64,000 nt of DNA from Mycoplasmataceae bacterium (GTDB taxonomy: Bacteria > Bacillota_I > Bacilli_A > Mycoplasmatales > Mycoplasmoidaceae). Position numbers and translations under genes: made by a program. The notes under the pieces were generated by a model. That model was not told the DNA's origin. It saw only the letters and a list, made by a program, of their open reading frames with translations, and searched no databases. The stretch covers positions 1 through 64,000 of the forward strand of contig JAISBY010000006.1 in the NCBI GenBank assembly GCA_031265955.1. The letters are read 5' to 3'. This document shows positions 63,794 to 64,000 of the stretch, one piece after another. Position 1 is the stretch's first letter. Every line of letters starts with the position of its first letter.

Positions 63794-64000
63794 TTATTCT
63801 GTTTTTAAACAGAAATCATTGTCTATTTGTTTAGCGAATCATGTCGGTCGGTTAGCAATTTGATTATTTTTTTTCTCAAGTTTACTATCAAGTTCTTCAA
63901 ATCTTTTCTCAAGTCTATAGGTTAACTGATTAATTTTTTTATCGAATTTAGTATCAAGTTGATCACATTTATTTGGCATGAATCTTTGAAATTTTGAAAG
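63794..64000 (-). CDS. Partial small coiled-coil protein, paralogue of the gene at 13072
   Basis: The frame is open to the window edge (68 codons); a Met at 63979 may be internal. LDTKFDKKINQLTYRLEKRF is coiled coil, and RPTWFAKQIDNDF matches QPTWFKQWVKTDF of the 13072 protein. Function unknown; the 5' end is outside the window. Confidence 0.6.

Overview
The window reads as chromosome of a wall-less mollicute that decodes UGA as tryptophan. Almost every long gene holds in-frame TGA codons exactly where homologues have Trp (tkt, aspS, hisS, lysS, pheS, pheT, clpB, secDF), so genes have been reassembled across those codons. DNA is AT-rich, intergenic gaps are short, promoters are mostly a bare TATAAT box, and many genes look leaderless (start codon about 10 bases after the -10 box). 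No rRNA, insertion sequence, prophage or CRISPR array was seen. PTS, PrpC/PrkC, a ClpB lacking its N-domain and CdaM fit Mycoplasma-like relatives; the species cannot be fixed from the sequence.

Layout. 1-4.6 kb: two surface proteins and a GH20-like glycosidase lipoprotein. 4.6-5.9 kb: rpsF-ssb-rpsR operon with a leader hairpin. 6-13.6 kb: phase-variable lipoprotein, cardiolipin synthase, degenerate EAL-like membrane protein plus diadenylate cyclase, tRNA-Ser, engB and small family proteins. 13.6-22.5 kb: yneF-tkt, a repeat lipoprotein, crr-ptsI, prpC-prkC, pgi. 22.9-32.4 kb: aspS, hisS, secDF, Ca-type P-ATPase, greA. 32.4-36.5 kb: three lipoproteins (one an SGNH hydrolase-like protein) and a Ca/cation antiporter. 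36.7-40.9 kb: poly-G membrane protein, four tRNAs, anchored surface protein, PAP2-like protein, msrC, a broken YoeB-like toxin-antitoxin pair, tRNA-Gly. 41-48.8 kb: ald, clpB under a CIRCE box, an APC permease, an Ig-domain surface protein. 48.8-50 kb: a mosaic of tiny duplicated ORFs and three tRNAs. 50-53.2 kb: two surface proteins, one with an ALK-type glycine-rich domain. 53.2-61.6 kb: DUF2779 / AsnA-like / lysS / cysteine hydrolase operon, divergent from pheST. 61.6-63.7 kb: ferredoxin, ABC transporter and a TM1266-type [FeFe]-hydrogenase-system regulator behind a riboswitch-like leader.

Two themes stand out. First, surface-protein expression is marked by simple repeats: G/C tracts of 8-9 in signal peptides, a membrane-protein ORF, a ribosome-binding site, a promoter spacer and a leader, plus (AG)18 and (CA)12. 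Three of these repeat-bearing loci, and a fourth without a repeat, share one architecture: TATAAT, leader, intrinsic-terminator hairpin, Shine-Dalgarno, surface protein. This suggests switchable attenuation. Second, the ferredoxin / ABC / TM1266 cluster suggests a hydrogen-evolving, ferredoxin-based metabolism, uncommon in mollicutes, with its operon preceded by a leader that can form mutually exclusive terminator and closing-stem structures.

Core metabolism here is sugar uptake by PTS with glycolysis and pentose-phosphate steps (crr, ptsI, pgi, tkt), alanine/pyruvate interconversion (ald), and translation genes.
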